Assembly: GCA_947034895.1 (NCBI GenBank)
Contig: OX344762.1
Location: 30,174,760 to 30,238,759, forward strand
Length of the DNA stretch: 64,000 nt
Origin: Rhytidiadelphus loreus
Lineage: Eukaryota; Streptophyta; Bryopsida; Hypnales; Hylocomiaceae
Direction: 5' to 3'
The notes beneath the pieces were generated by a model that worked only from the letters and a program-made list of their open reading frames with translations, made no database searches and was not told where the DNA came from. Position 1 is the stretch's first letter. Each line of letters starts with the position of its first letter. The position numbers and the translations under genes were made by a program. Below are positions 13,018 through 25,080 of the stretch, one piece after another.

Positions 13018-14496
13018 GAGCATTGTATTGCATTGTTGGTTTTCTTCTTGTTATGTTGTTCTTCTAGGCTACAATTGTTTTCTCACATGTTACAATTGTG
13101 TTTATAGGATGCAAGGTTGTACTATTGTGGTTGTATTCTTGTATGTTGTGGTAATATCCTTATAAATTTGGGGTTAGCTTGATTAGAGCTCCTTTGAAAG
13201 AAACCCCTTTTGACCTTGTTGTATCCTTAACAAGCCTTAGGAGGAAATTGAACGTAAGAAGAGGCTGCTTCGTAATGCAAAATTTTGGGTGGGAAAGAAC
13301 CTCCATAATTTCATAAATCACACACCAAATATCCACTACCAAGCTTTAGTGTTTCTATGTGGTGGTACTAACAATGATGTAGCCACCCTCATATTCACCT
13401 TATTTTATATTAAAATTAGTAAGAAAAATCAAAGCGTCTTAATGGGTTCACTTTCCTCCTAGAGCTTACCACTTTTGATTTATGTGACAAGTCTACAACA
13501 ACACATGATTCTTTGATTATGCACTCTAGTGACTCTTCTAATCTACACACTCTAAAAGATTCTAGAAATCTATGCTAAACTAGGTTTTTGGCAAAGTGGG
13601 CTAGCATCAGGGCAACTTCAAATGGCCAACAAGTCGTGGCATCCAAAAGTCTCAACCAAACTTATGCTAGTGTTGGTTGAGGCCACTCTAAGCAACTAAA
13701 TTTTTGACATGGTTTAGTCCAAAGTCATTCATTTGATGAAAAAGTGAGTAGGTCTACAGTCTACTCACATTTGAGTAGAATCTAGAGTGGCTAAAAATCT
13801 ATAATTACAGTAGTGTTTAAATTGAATTCTCTCACTAGAATCCTCCAAAGGAATATTTTTGATAAAAAAATATGAGATTTTTATTCTTCCAAAAAATATG
13901 TTCTCCAAAAACAATTGAAATCTTATTCATACAATTGCTTTTGGGTATGTTATACATCTTCATTATCTTTGAAAATTAGCATGCAAGTAACTACTATAAC
14001 TACGTACCCAATGGTCCAAAGTCCCAAAGTTTAATAGTGTTACCTTCTCCACATAAGTTGAGTCAACCTATGTTGACTCTATTGGACAAGGTCCAATTTT
14101 ATTTCTTTCTAATTTGAAACATCTTAATCTTGCAATCCATGTAGTCAAATGGGTTGAAAATTTTCCCACTAACTTTCATAGCAATATAGTACAAAATTTT
14201 GAAAGGTTGAGAGTTTGAAAATGTTCTCATATTTCAATTATGCTCAATGCACAAGAAAGTAGCAATTTTAGATACTATTTTTTAATTTAAATTTTAAATT
14301 TTCTGAAAACACCTTGATTTGGTAATATAGAAGTTAACATTTTGATTAGCGAGTTCACTAGACTCCACAATGCATTCTTCTCTCTATTTAGACACGTTGC
14401 TTTTGCCTTCCAGTTGAATGAAAGGAGATTAGAGAAGGTATTCAATTGTGACTCCCCTTAGTAAAGCAATTGTTGCATAGTGTTGTGAATGAGTGT
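13018..14496. other. AT-rich intergenic DNA, nothing recognised
   Basis: Several short open frames occur, but none has protein-like sequence or splice context. The sequence around 14100-14170 is a further fragment of the dispersed repeat seen at 12125-13017. Confidence 0.5.
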
Positions 14497-14990
14497 AAGG
14501 TAGTGTGCTCTAAAAGCGACCATTAACATAGAGGTACATTTTTCTTTCTTCAATGTACCAATGTTGAATGTACATTTCAGGACGTAAGTCACTTATGGTC
14601 ACTACTTTGTTTCAACTTCGAAATCCAATTGTAACCAAGGTAGGAGGCTCAAACTCGAATCATGCATTTTGAATGGAATATGCCTCAAAGGTACATTCTA
14701 CTTTCTTCAATTTATCAAAATGTACCAACGGTATACATTTCATGAGGGGGTACATTTTGACATTCCCATGAAATGTACACCGTCGATACGCTTCTAAAGC
14801 CCTATAGTGTTTTGACTTCAAAATTTCATAACTAATTCCATGAAGCTTCAAAAAATAAGAAATGACTTGGGTTAGATGTCAATTCTCTTTGTCTTTCAAG
14901 GAAATTTTATTGAAAAATATTTCAAGGTGTTTCACCTCTTTAAAATTCAGTTCCAGCCCTTAGGTGGTCCACTTATGGACCTCCCACCTT
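14497..14990. mobile_element. TA-flanked AGGTAGGAGG MITEs, one copy plus a fragment
   Basis: A left end TAAGGTAGTGTGCTCTAAAA begins near 14497, and a second left end AAGGTAGGAGGCTC begins near 14636. The right end is CCTCCCACCTTA at 14990. The interior carries 'gacttgggttagatg'-type and 'gaaaaatatttcaag' motifs shared with 42904-43184 and 60726-61040. The intact ends of the family are TA-AGGTAG...CTACCT-TA, so I infer a TA target duplication and a Tc1/mariner (Stowaway-like) affiliation. Confidence 0.6.
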
Positions 14991-16066
14991 AATTCCACGA
15001 ACGTCCAAAACATATGAGACGACTTGGGTTAGATGCCAATTCCAATTTTTTTTCCTTCCTACCAAAATTCACTTCCCCTCAAATGCAAAAAGGTCGCCTT
15101 TCAATGCCCCTTGCATGCCATCCCAAGCGAACAGCCACGCGGTGACTGTTCGCATGGTGAGCAAGTGGAAAGAGAGGCCTCCTTCATGCCAAGTCGGGAA
15201 AGAGCACTGACGTGGAAGCCAGGGAAGTAGTTTACGTGGACTCACCTGCAATCACTCCGTCACAGGGCTTGAGACGTAAAAGGCGAAAACATCCAAACCC
15301 GTCCAAATAAGCAAATTCAGCATAGATGGAGGCACCTCTTTCTTGGAAACAACAACAACATTTTCGTAGCATTAGTAATTGAAAATCGTTCATTTTCAAA
15401 AAGAAAATTAGAAATTTTGGGGTAAGACATGTCAATATTACTAAGAAATTTCAAAGTGGAACTCCCTTGACCCCTAAACCCATCATGTAGCTAGGCCACA
15501 ATACTTAAATTTAGAGAACGAACGGTCAATCACTCGTCATTAAGTATGGGAACGATTCAATGATGTTTTAGGGGACACTTTCAATAGAAGTCTACTTGTC
15601 AGGAATGGGTAAACAAACGATTCTAAATGTTTTCACCTTAGTTGAATATGCTCTTTTGGATTGATTTTTTTTAAGGTTATGTAATCACTTGCTTGGACTC
15701 CATGGTGTCAATGGCTTCTTTAGTTAGTTTGATCCCATAATGGGTACCAGAAAATGGGCTTTCTGAAATTCCTTTGAAGGTGTCAAGGTGCCCCCCATTT
15801 TCAAATAAAAAGCTCCAAATTCCCCCCTTCCGAGAATCCCTTCAGTTGTAACCCATCTCGGGAGGGCTCTACGTGTCAGGTACCTGAATCCAATCCCCTG
15901 GACAGCCAGCCAGCAGCGCAAGCGCAGGGGGTCAACTGAAATTGCAGCCCTTGCAATGAGTAACTTAGTAAGTTACTAAGTTACTACTGGCACTTGAATG
16001 ACGTACTGTTGACTACGGTGGCGGTCAATATCGAGTGATTTCCAAAATTCTTGGAGCCTAAAATTC
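14991..16066. other. Intergenic DNA with GC-rich patches and a 27-bp palindrome
   Basis: No gene supported. Positions 15080-15260 and 15770-15950 are GC-richer patches without exon structure. At 15959-15985 there is a perfect palindrome with arms AGTAACTTAGTAA and TTACTAAGTTACT around one central base. Confidence 0.45.
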
Positions 16067-17518
16067 TTAGGGCCGGTATACACTTGGGGCCGGATTGAAG
16101 GCCGGCCGGAACTCTCCAAGTTTGAACCAATGGGATTGCTCAATTTCTCCAAATCCGGCCCAAGGGCTTTATACTTGGGGCCGGATGGAACCACCATTCA
16201 TCCTACATGTCACCTTAGGTGGCATGGTTTTGGCGCCAAACCATCCGGCCCCAAGGGAGCAATCAGGCCAAGGTTTTTGGTGGCCCAATTTCCCATCTAG
16301 GGCCGGATTGGTGTCACATTCGTCTCCTATGTTGGATCGGACAAATCTCCACCGTCTACCATGCAAGGGCTTTTCTTTTCTTTTTTATTACATTTTTTAT
16401 TAACTGTGAGCTCAATCCCATCTAGTTGAGTCATGTTGTGATACAGATGTTGTGTTACAAGTTGTTAATACTGAATTTTATTGTTAATACTGAATTTTAT
16501 TGTTAATACTGAATTTTATTATTATTAAGCATTGCAATTGTAACAATGATGTCTTTGCAATTGTTTTACCATGAGATATTAATAATTAATTTTTTTTGGT
16601 GTAGACCCAAATCACATACTATGTTATAGACACTAATTTTGATAAATTACATGCTTAATAAGTAAATTTTTTATACGGACACAAATCTATAAATGAAAGT
16701 CATTGTTGAAGTTATGCCAAAAATTTTGACATCTACAAGATAATGTGTGTTTTTATCAATTTTGATGACAAATACTTGAAAAAAGAATATGGTAAGGAAA
16801 AATTATGCTACTAGAAATAACATGTATGGTAAAACCTGATTTACATTTATGATTGGATTCATTCAAGTTTTCATAATAAAAAATTTCATGCTTTTCTTTA
16901 AAATAAACTAGGAATATAGATTTGAAAAAGAAATTTTAAAAAATTACATGTTTTCTTGAATTGTATGTTTAATAAATGACAACTATTATGGGGCTACAAA
17001 TCTTTTTTCAATGTCAACTCTAGTTTTAGTGTCAAAAAAAAAAGGTTCAAAAGAAGTCAAAGAACTTCCTTTTTTCCAAATAGAAAAAATAGGAAGAGAA
17101 TGGAAAAGGTTAAAAAAAATAAAAAAATCTCTCTTCCATTTTGAAATAGGTAAAGTAGGAATAAAAAGGAAAAGTCTAAAGAATTCTAATTTTTTTTTCC
17201 TATATTTGAAATAGAATAAATAGAAAAAAAAAAACTATTTTTTCCTAAAGTATAAAAAATAAAATGATGCATGTTTTAGATCTTTTTAATTAAGCATTCC
17301 AAAAATTCAAGAGCACATTAATCAAGAATTTGGCCTTAGAATTTGACCTCAACACTTTACATTACCTAGGGCCGGAGTGATGAATTGGAATTCGGCCCCA
17401 GAATTCGGCCTCAACCCCTTTACATTATTTGGGGCCGGAGTGGTGATTTGGGGCCGGATTGGAGGCAAATTGGGCCAGCCTTCCATCCGGCCCTAGGCCG
17501 TGTATATACCCGCCCTAA
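16067..17518. mobile_element. Harbinger-like non-autonomous element rich in GGGGCCGGA motifs
   Basis: The left end reads TTA-GGGCCGGTATACAC and the right end GTGTATATACCCGCCC-TAA, an imperfect inverted repeat of about 15 bp. The trinucleotides TTA and TAA at the ends match the TWA targets of PIF/Harbinger elements but are not identical, so the copy may be recombinant or mutated. The termini (16060-16330 and 17340-17510) carry repeated GGGGCCGGA blocks in both orientations. The centre is extremely AT-rich and non-coding. Confidence 0.5.
16462..16518. repeat. 19-bp tandem repeat, three copies
   Basis: The unit TTGTTAATACTGAATTTTA is repeated three times without mismatch, within the AT-rich core of the Harbinger-like element. 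Confidence 0.9.
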
Positions 17519-17930
17519 GGTAGTATGCTCTAAAACCGACCATTTAAGAGCTGGTCCGCCTTTTTCATAGGTTGAATTGGACAGAATTATTTTTAGATCA
17601 TTTTTCAGAGAAAGAGAAATGGATGTGGAAACTAACACAAGTAGTTTTGTATTTTTTCAAGCATTTTTGAATTACTTATAAATTTTCAAAGATTCAGGGC
17701 ATAGGCACCTATTTGTGACCATAGGTCTCCCAAAATCTGTTCACTTGGAGTTTGTAAACAGATGTGCAAAAATCAAAGGCAGTGATTGGCTCTTGCAATA
17801 GAAAAATAATTTTTTCTTGATGCATTCAATTGTTACAGTGGTCCATTTAAGGATCACCTGGTTTCCATTTTTCACCCCAAAATAGGAGCAGTTTGAAGAA
17901 GGCGAGCGCTTTTAGAGCATACTACCTTAA
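17516..17930. mobile_element. TA-flanked MITE (AGGTAGTATGCTCTAAAA ends)
   Basis: The left end is TAAGGTAGTATGCTCTAAAA and the right end is its exact reverse complement, an inverted repeat of about 20 bp. Excluding the outer TA on each side gives a TA target duplication, typical of Tc1/mariner-type MITEs. The element of about 415 bp sits directly on the right end of the Harbinger-like element, sharing the TAA. Its ends are related to those at 14497 and more distantly to those at 42904-43184. Confidence 0.8.
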
Positions 17931-18614
17931 GTATAGGTTAATCCCTAACCCCTAAGCGCTCCGACGTCCAAAAATTGGACGATACTTTATCAAGTTCTTG
18001 TCCTATCTAATGGTTGGATTTGGTGTTGTTTGAGTACATATTTTTTTTTTAAATTACAAATGTGGGAGAATGTCAAGTGGTTGACCAAGCCAAAATTGCA
18101 TTGACTCTAGTTCAAAACTAGATTTGCAAAAATGAGGTCATAGACTTTAAGAGCACAAAAATTTCAAAAAATCACCATGTCAAGAGATTCTCTTTGAATA
18201 AATCCAAAGACTGCACCTAAGTAAAGAGAACCTCATTTCAAATGCATTCCAACAAATTTTACTCAAAAAATAATAATATTTTGCTTGTAATTGAATTTAA
18301 TGTAGTATTGTAGTATGTATTATTGTTCACAACTCATTTTTTGAGGGGTTGGTTCGGGCATGGATTGAAAAGTCAACCAACCAATGCGATTTTTGCCCAC
18401 CTTAAAAATGTTAGATATAGATAGATCCACCTTAACCTGAGGAGCTCAAGGAGAAGACAAGTGTTCCATTCTTGATTTTCTTACAAATACTGCTCTCATT
18501 TTAGTGACCACTGTGCATTGCAAGTTCCAATATGAATTGAAAATACTTGGAATGTTGTGAAATTTTAGACAAGTATTAGTGACTTTCTTGCCTTTGACAC
18601 TGAGCACAAGAAGG
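17931..18614. other. AT-rich spacer with one orphan TTAA-element end
   Basis: At 17943-17975 the motif CCTAAGCGCTCCGACGTCC recurs; it is also seen at 22091-22110. It looks like the left end of a TTAA-type element whose partner is missing. Nothing else is recognisable. Confidence 0.4.
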
Positions 18615-19197
18615 TTAACCCATTAACGTCAGTGGTCGATTTGAGGGGCGAGTGTAGTTTTTGTATACAATTCCAAAAAAATGCCATTTTGTGCATTCTT
18701 GATAAATGTAATTTTAGATCGGATTGCAAAGATAAATTCCATGGGATAGGTTCTTGAACCACACAAAAAATAAAAATGATCCAACAGTTCACATCTTTGA
18801 AATAACTCTTCAGAGATTGATGTGCTATAAACGGCCTTTGGCACTAGTGCAAAACTAGGGATTGCTACAATTGGGCATAAATTTGCATAAATCGTCCAAA
18901 AATTGACCCAAAACCTTTCAACTAATTCCTTCACACATAAATAGTTGTCCTTTGAAATTAATTTGCATTTTTCATTGAAAATCCCAATATGAAAGGTTAG
19001 GCTATTTCAAGTTTGAACAAGCACAACTCACTCATTTTTGCACACATTCTCTTGAAATTGGTTTTGTTAGGAGCGTATGAAGACACTTTAAATGCGTTCC
19101 TCTTTAAGTTTTTAGAAATCAAATGTTCTACAAATTGTAGGAGATAAAAAGTACTAAAATCGACCAGAAAGTGGTCGACCGGTCCTTAATGGGTTAA
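18615..19197. mobile_element. TTAA-flanked MITE with CCCATTAA ends
   Basis: It starts TTAACCCATTAACG and ends CCTTAATGGGTTAA, so an inverted repeat begins CCCATTAA and is flanked by TTAA. Subterminal GGTCGA words occur near both ends (18630s and 19160-19180). The 583-bp interior has no transposase. The end class is that of the 4778 and 5993 elements, but the interior differs, so this is a separate family. Confidence 0.7.
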
Positions 19198-21772
19198 CAT
19201 CATTTCAAAATATTTTCACTAAGATATGCTCTTTCAAAGTGTGCTGCCCTGTTTTTTCCATTGACTCGAATGTAACTTCAAACTTAAATATCTACTAAAT
19301 TATGCGGTCAAATAGTTTTTGAGGTACTCAACCTCAATGTAAACTTCAAGATCATATGGTTAGATTCCATATGATCTTAAGAAAAAATGAGCAAATAAAT
19401 TGCTCAAGTTCTTGGCAATTTGGGCCTATTTAGAAAGTACATCTTTCTTGGATCATTAGGGTTTTAAGTGAACCAACCTCAACCAAGGTAAACCAACCTA
19501 TGATAGGTAGAATGTTTGATTTGCCTTGTTTACATTTTTCAAATTTTTTTTTTTTTTTTTTTGTCATATATAGACAAACATGAGAAATGTAGAGAGCAAC
19601 TGAAATTTTATTTTTTTGAAAAATTATCAATTTGTTATGAATTTTTGAAGTGTGTTGCCCAATTGGCCCTAAACAATCTCTAGACTACTCCAAAATCACC
19701 AAAGAGTGTACCCATAATGGTCATCTGACCACCTAAAGCAGTCTTAGAATTTTCTAATATGGTCACAATATTTTCTAACATGGCCATGATATAAAGGAAA
19801 AAAAAATTGGTTCTTGTACTGAATTTACACTAGAAAGGTAGAAAGTCCTAATGCAGTCACTACTAACCCCATCATCATCACCTAAGGCATTGATTTCAGC
19901 CATTAACTAATCTACTGAAGTCTTAATTTCATTTATTGACAAAAATTTGCCATAGATTGATGTAAGACTGTAGTGGGTAGTTTTCTAGGTGTCTGCATTG
20001 GGCAATTTGTTTGTGATGGGCTGGTTTACCTCATTTGAACTCCAATTCAATCCTCTCATAAATATGGTGTACATTCTAAAATGTAACCCTTGGATACATT
20101 TGGGCAAAATAGAGATGAAAGTGGCAATAGGCTAGTTCATTTAAGTGTGATTTATTTGTAAGAATTGGTCTTAAAGTGAGAATCAATGATTTTTCTTTTT
20201 TCTCTTTGTTGGTAGTGCGATATAAACCTTAGAATGCAACATGGTTTATTTTTTATCATTTAAATTTTCTTATACATAAATTTATCTAAACTTACAAATT
20301 TCATCTAAAATTTACTAATCTTAGACTTTTGATTGAAAATAATCTAAGCTATTTCATTTACATTTTTCCATTGTATAGGTGGACAATAGTAAAATCAAGT
20401 ATTGAGATTTTAGCAAAAAATCAATGAAAGAAGCAAAATAGTGGTGAGAATATTGTGCAATCAAAATTAGTTGGAATTTAATTACATTTATAAAAGATTT
20501 CATTCTAGTTTGTCACTCACCTAGTACTCAGAAATATAAAACTATCTCTTATTGAAAAAAAATTGGTCTTTTGCAATTTAGCAATTTACAGTCAAATAGG
20601 ATACCATTTTTGTTGGAAAAAACATGTGGAGATATGTGTACAACAATAGTCCTCTTATCATGTCTCAATTTATTGATTGGTTGAGGGGTAATGGATTATC
20701 ATGTCTAGGTGTATTTTAAAGTACTTAAGCAAATGAAGAAGGTCGTGACATAATTATAAAAATAATGGAAAAAATATAGAAAATAAGGTAGAATAAATCA
20801 ATTGCTATAAGTGAATAGAGAATTCACAAGAGTCAAGTTAGACTAGTATTTTATCATACAATATAAGTATCTCCAAATGCCTCTCCAATCAACCAATATA
20901 AGTATTTTATTAGGTGTATTTTATATTGAACTTGGATTTTCATAGTGTCGAAAATGCATTGCCCCAACATTGACATGTGGTTTTAATCCTTCTCCAATGT
21001 CATTTTTAGCATTCATCAGTCATTTCCATATTGATGTGATGCATTTCTAACACAAAATAAATTGATTTAAATGATATGAAATTTTGGTCAATATCACAAT
21101 TACATAAGAAATGCATTTAAGCATTAGAAATGATAGGAAATTTTGCCCTATGTTTTTTTTTCTCCCTTCTTTCTTATTAGTAGAGTGAGCCCAAGTAGCT
21201 TAAAATAAATAATCCATGTTTGTGCATGTTTGTGCATTCTTCCATTGATTATATTCTCATTTTCATTAGTGATATCTTTTTTTAAAAGTAATAAATCTCA
21301 TTCAAAATTTGACAAGCCTTATATTCCATCAAACTAATTTTGTCAATTTTAATCCACTTTCCATCTTTTTCTAATGTAAAAGGCACATTGACTTGTCTTA
21401 CTAGTGAGAGTACAAAATTAGCGTCACTACAAAATGAATTGGATGGAAATTTGCGCATTAGAGTCCTTTTTGAGCCTCTATTAATTTAAAATACTATGAT
21501 TTTAATTGATAAAATATTGTGGTATATATCACATACACTATTATGCAAGGGTCCAATTTAGCACAAACCATAACCTATTATCAACCATCTTAACCATTTC
21601 CCATTGGAGAAGGGATAATACCTCTGTATATCCATGGGATTGAATTTAGTTATATAATCTATAGAGAATTGTTGGTTGGCTAGGAAGTTGCAACACTAGT
21701 GTCATTACTGGCTGAGTGGAAAATTGCAAGAGAATCATTAGAAGTGATTTAGCTCCTTTAGAGGGCTGTGAA
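19198..21772. other. AT-rich gene desert
   Basis: No exon chain, RNA gene or bounded element recognised. A T-run of about 20 bases occurs near 19543-19562. Confidence 0.5.
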
Positions 21773-21985
21773 TTCCCCTGGGCCGGAAACAACCCCGCAG
21801 CAGTCCGCATATGTTGCATGGCGTGGTACGGCGACTGATACATCATTTTTAAAAAAAATTCAAAAACTAATTAATTTCAACTTGATTTTCCATTTTAAAA
21901 TTTTCAAAATTTTTTTTTCCAAAAAAAGAAAAAAGAAGAATTTGATAGTGGCCGTTCCCGGATTGTCAGGGGAACATCGCTACAA
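21773..21985. repeat. Small GC-ended repeat, possible degenerate MITE
   Basis: A GC-rich left edge (TTCCCCTGGGCCGGAA) and right edge (TTCCCGGATTGTCAGGGGAA) are weakly inverted relative to each other and enclose an AT-rich core. No target duplication is apparent, so the call is tentative. Confidence 0.3.
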
Positions 21986-22086
21986 ATAGGCCTGAAATCG
22001 CCCTCCCGACTCCCCAAATCTCCTCAAATACATTGGCTAGCTAAAAAGTAACTATGTTGGGGCTTCCACTTTTTGTGGAGTGTTGG

Positions 22087-22310
22087 TTAACCCTTAAACG
22101 CTCCGACGTCCATATTCTAGACAATGAACAGAGGGCTTGGAGGCGTTGTTTAGTCCAACTAACTTCTCATTCATCCAACGTAACACTTCAATCTTGAAAA
22201 GACAACCTGGCTTCCGTAATGACTAATTTCATAAAATTGCAGCAAATGATATTTCTGTAGAAGGATATCAGCAAAAATGTGCCAAAATTTGAAAAAGGAT
22301 CGAGGGTTAA
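22087..22310. mobile_element. Candidate short TTAA-flanked element
   Basis: The left edge is TTAACCCTTAAACGCTCC and the right edge is GGATCGAGGGTTAA. Both have TTAA outside a CCCT/AGGG terminus, but the inverted repeat does not extend further. The left end is shared with 17943-17975. The pairing is uncertain. Confidence 0.35.
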
Positions 22311-23119
22311 CAAATGTTATGAACGAAGTCCACTTGGGCCACTGATACGTGTCTTCTTGTAATTGGTTGAAGGTGACGGAGACCCCTCCAAATCTGACAT
22401 GGAAAATCCCATACTGACTTGACTGACCCGAGTCTGTGTGGCGAGGGAAAGTGGCGACGTCGGTCGTCCCCGTCCTTGGACCCCATGGGCGACACAAGTC
22501 GCAAGGACGTATCCACGTGGTCAGATTGTCAGCTATCTGGAACCAATGGAGCGTCGTCGATTACCCTCGCGCTATCCAACTGTATCCGCCCAGCCACGGC
22601 CCTGGACCGTCGCTCACGGTCCAACCTCCACGGCGCACGACCCATCCGCCGCCGCGCAAGCCCAACGCGCCAGTCTTCCTGCATTCATTCCATCCCAGGC
22701 TAGCTAGCTTCATCATTTCCTCAGTTGCCCAAATCCCAGTCCACCACTTGCATTCCTTTCCAATCTGACTACACATACATGCATCCCCCAACACTCGCTC
22801 ATCCCACTCAGATCGATCATCCCAGTTCAAGGTTCGTCTAGCATTACCCATCGGAGTCCTATGTAGATTCTTTGGTGGGGTACGTTGCTCCTGGTGGCTG
22901 CCAATTCCACTGGAGATCTGCGATGTGGGAAACAGCATTGACATAGCACAGAAACATAGCCACTTCAGCCGCGGTGCAGGATGCGTTTCTGTATCGTGGC
23001 TTAGATAGAGAGAGAGAGGCTCTGAAGCAATCCAATTAATCCAATCTCATTCTGCAGTAGTTTTGATTCCAGACTTGGATTCAGGATTAGGCTAGAATTG
23101 GTTGATTGTTGCGGGCAAG
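22311..23119 (+). promoter_or_regulatory. Upstream and 5' leader region of beta-carotene hydroxylase
   Basis: This is the most GC-rich part of the left half. It contains a perfect palindromic G-box CCACGTGG at 22513-22520, about 600 bp before the start codon. G-boxes are bound by bZIP and bHLH factors (HY5 and PIF types) that control light-responsive carotenoid genes in plants; that link is inferred here. A GA-rich run (gatagagagagagag, about 23004-23018) lies in the probable 5' leader. Overlapping open frames of 90-127 codons in several frames reflect the GC content and lack protein-like conservation. Confidence 0.45.
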
Positions 23120-25080
23120 ATGGCGGAGTGTTGTAGTATTCCCAATCTGCAATGCGTTGCCAGGAGCGTGAACCAGCTGTGCGACTTTCGCAATCCATCA
23201 GGTGTTCTCGTGTGCAATCGTTTGGGCAGCAATCGATGGAACAGGTTGGTTTCCGGGAAGAACATTAGCTTGAGAGCATTAGAATTCTCGCCTAGACTGA
23301 GGCTTCGATGCGTGGCCTCCAGCAGTCCATCCCCCCAGGAACAACCGATTCAGCTTTCGGTGGAAACAGAGGAGCCTCCTCTTTCGATTGCGGGAGTAGA
23401 CAATGCCAAGAGTGCGTGGGTGTCCGCCCTGGAATTCGCGTCGTCATTGGTGTCGGATCCCTCCGACCATGGACAGCAGGCGAAGAAGAAACGGAACAGG
23501 ATGGGCGAGCGGAAGGTCTACTTGTTGGCAGCCATAGCCTCCAGCATTGGGTTCGTCACCATGGCAGGGGGCGCTGTGTATTACCGATTCTATTGGCAAA
23601 TGCAGGTACTCGCATCGATCACCGCAGCTTGCGCTTCATGTTATCCATGTCGTTTCCGGCCTATACGGAATGTTAGAGCTTTGTCGTAATTATGTGGTGG
23701 CTGCTGTAGGGTTCAGCGGTGCCCCACGCGGAGATTTTTGGGACATTCTCGTTAGCCATTGGCGCGGCGGTGGGCATGGAGTATTGGGCGCGGTGGGCTC
23801 ACAAGGCCCTCTGGCACGATTCGCTGTGGAACATGCACGAGGTGAACACTCAAAAAACCCTGCATTTCTTGATTGTAAAACCTTGTCAGCCTCTTGCTGC
23901 GTTTGCAGTTTGGAATTGGTATGGTACTTAACATTCGTGAACTTCAAGGCAGGGGATCCTTTGCTTTCAGTGAATCAAGGCTATGCTGTAGAACATCTTG
24001 AAAGCAATCTTGCCAATGTATTTGTGGGCCACTGTAACATGAATATATTCTTGAGCCCCTCTGCCGTCCCATTCAAGAATGTTCTGTACGAATTGGTGTC
24101 TTTTGGGACCAACACATGCAATGCTGTTGGCTGAGGCTAGTGATATGAAATTTGGCCGCGTTTAGATTATTCTATCCATTTTTGATGAATCAAGATGGTC
24201 CATGGATCATTGGTCTTCAATCGTGCGTGATGAAGGCTTGTTGCGTGTGTGGCAGTCGCATCACAAACCGCGAGAAGGGCCATTTGAGATGAACGACGTG
24301 TTTGCGATCATCAATGCCGTGCCCGCGATCTCGCTCATGGCGTATGGCTTTTTCAACAGTGGCCTGGTGCCGGGTCTTTGTTTCGGAGCAGGTCTGGGGA
24401 TCACAATGTTCGGCATGGCGTACATGTTTGTCCACGATGGGCTGGTGCACCGCAGGTTTCCTGTGGGGCCTATTGCCGACGTTCCTTACCTCCAAAAAGT
24501 GGCAGCTGCACATCAGGTCAGGAATGGTGTTCTCATGAAACTATGCAACCTTCGAGGTCATCTGTTTCATCCTGGGTTGCGTGTCCTGATTATATTCAAT
24601 TTGTTGTCTGTACCAGCTTCACCATGCGGATCTTTTCGGGGGCGTTCCGTATGGCCTCTTCCTCGGTCCACAGGTAACTGCAATTTCCTTGCATTCCAAG
24701 ATTTGAATCTTCCCTGTCTACCGCACTACCCTTTAGCAACTGAAGCACTGCATCCTTTCTATTTACATTTGCTAATATACTGCACTGACGATGTAATGCT
24801 CCTGCTTGGTTCTACATTCACTCATAGGCATCCATGTGCATCTATGCAATCATATTCATGGGACTCCTCATGGGAGAATGGGAATCATGGACATCTAAGA
24901 CTCATGGATCATGACCAATGCCGAGGTTTCACAGGGTCTTGCTGAAGAATCTGGCAAGTTCCTTTACTAATCTCAGAATGTCGTACGTTGCAATCATCAT
25001 TACAGGAATTGGAGAATGTTGGAGGCGAGGCAGAGCTTCAAAAGGTGTTGAACTCCAAGTACAAGTCTCGCAAGGAATGA
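23120..25080 (+). CDS. BCH: Beta-carotene 3-hydroxylase (non-haem di-iron), plastid
   Basis: Five exons, 23120-23605, 23710-23841, 24256-24516, 24617-24673 and 25006-25080, join in frame to give 336 residues with GT-AG introns. The enzyme hydroxylates the beta-rings of beta-carotene to make beta-cryptoxanthin and zeaxanthin in plastid membranes, in the xanthophyll branch of carotenoid synthesis. The first roughly 90 residues are Ser/Arg-rich like a transit peptide. A hydrophobic segment lies near residues 140-160. The family's histidine clusters are present: H193-x4-H198, H205-x2-H208-H209 (across the exon 2/3 junction), HDGLVH in exon 3, and H292-x2-H295-H296 across exons 3/4. The start is the first ATG in the open frame and has a favourable context (aagATGGCG). 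The C-terminus is short, ending after a charged tail. The gene converges on the L27 gene. Length and motifs match the plant CHYB/BCH family well. Confidence 0.95.

Noticed and set aside
19543..19562. Long T-run as a retroposon tail
   Set aside because: No flanking target duplication or tail motif like that at 8357 or 46741 was found.
21773..21985. Confident MITE call
   Set aside because: The edge inversion is weak and there is no target duplication, so it is kept only as a low-confidence repeat.
22436..22944. Overlapping 90-127-codon open frames on both strands upstream of BCH
   Set aside because: All frames are open because the region is GC-rich. None has conserved-looking sequence, and the position fits a promoter and leader.
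23547..24134. 195-codon plus-strand frame across BCH introns
   Set aside because: A frame shadow overlapping BCH exons 1-2; the spliced BCH model explains the region.
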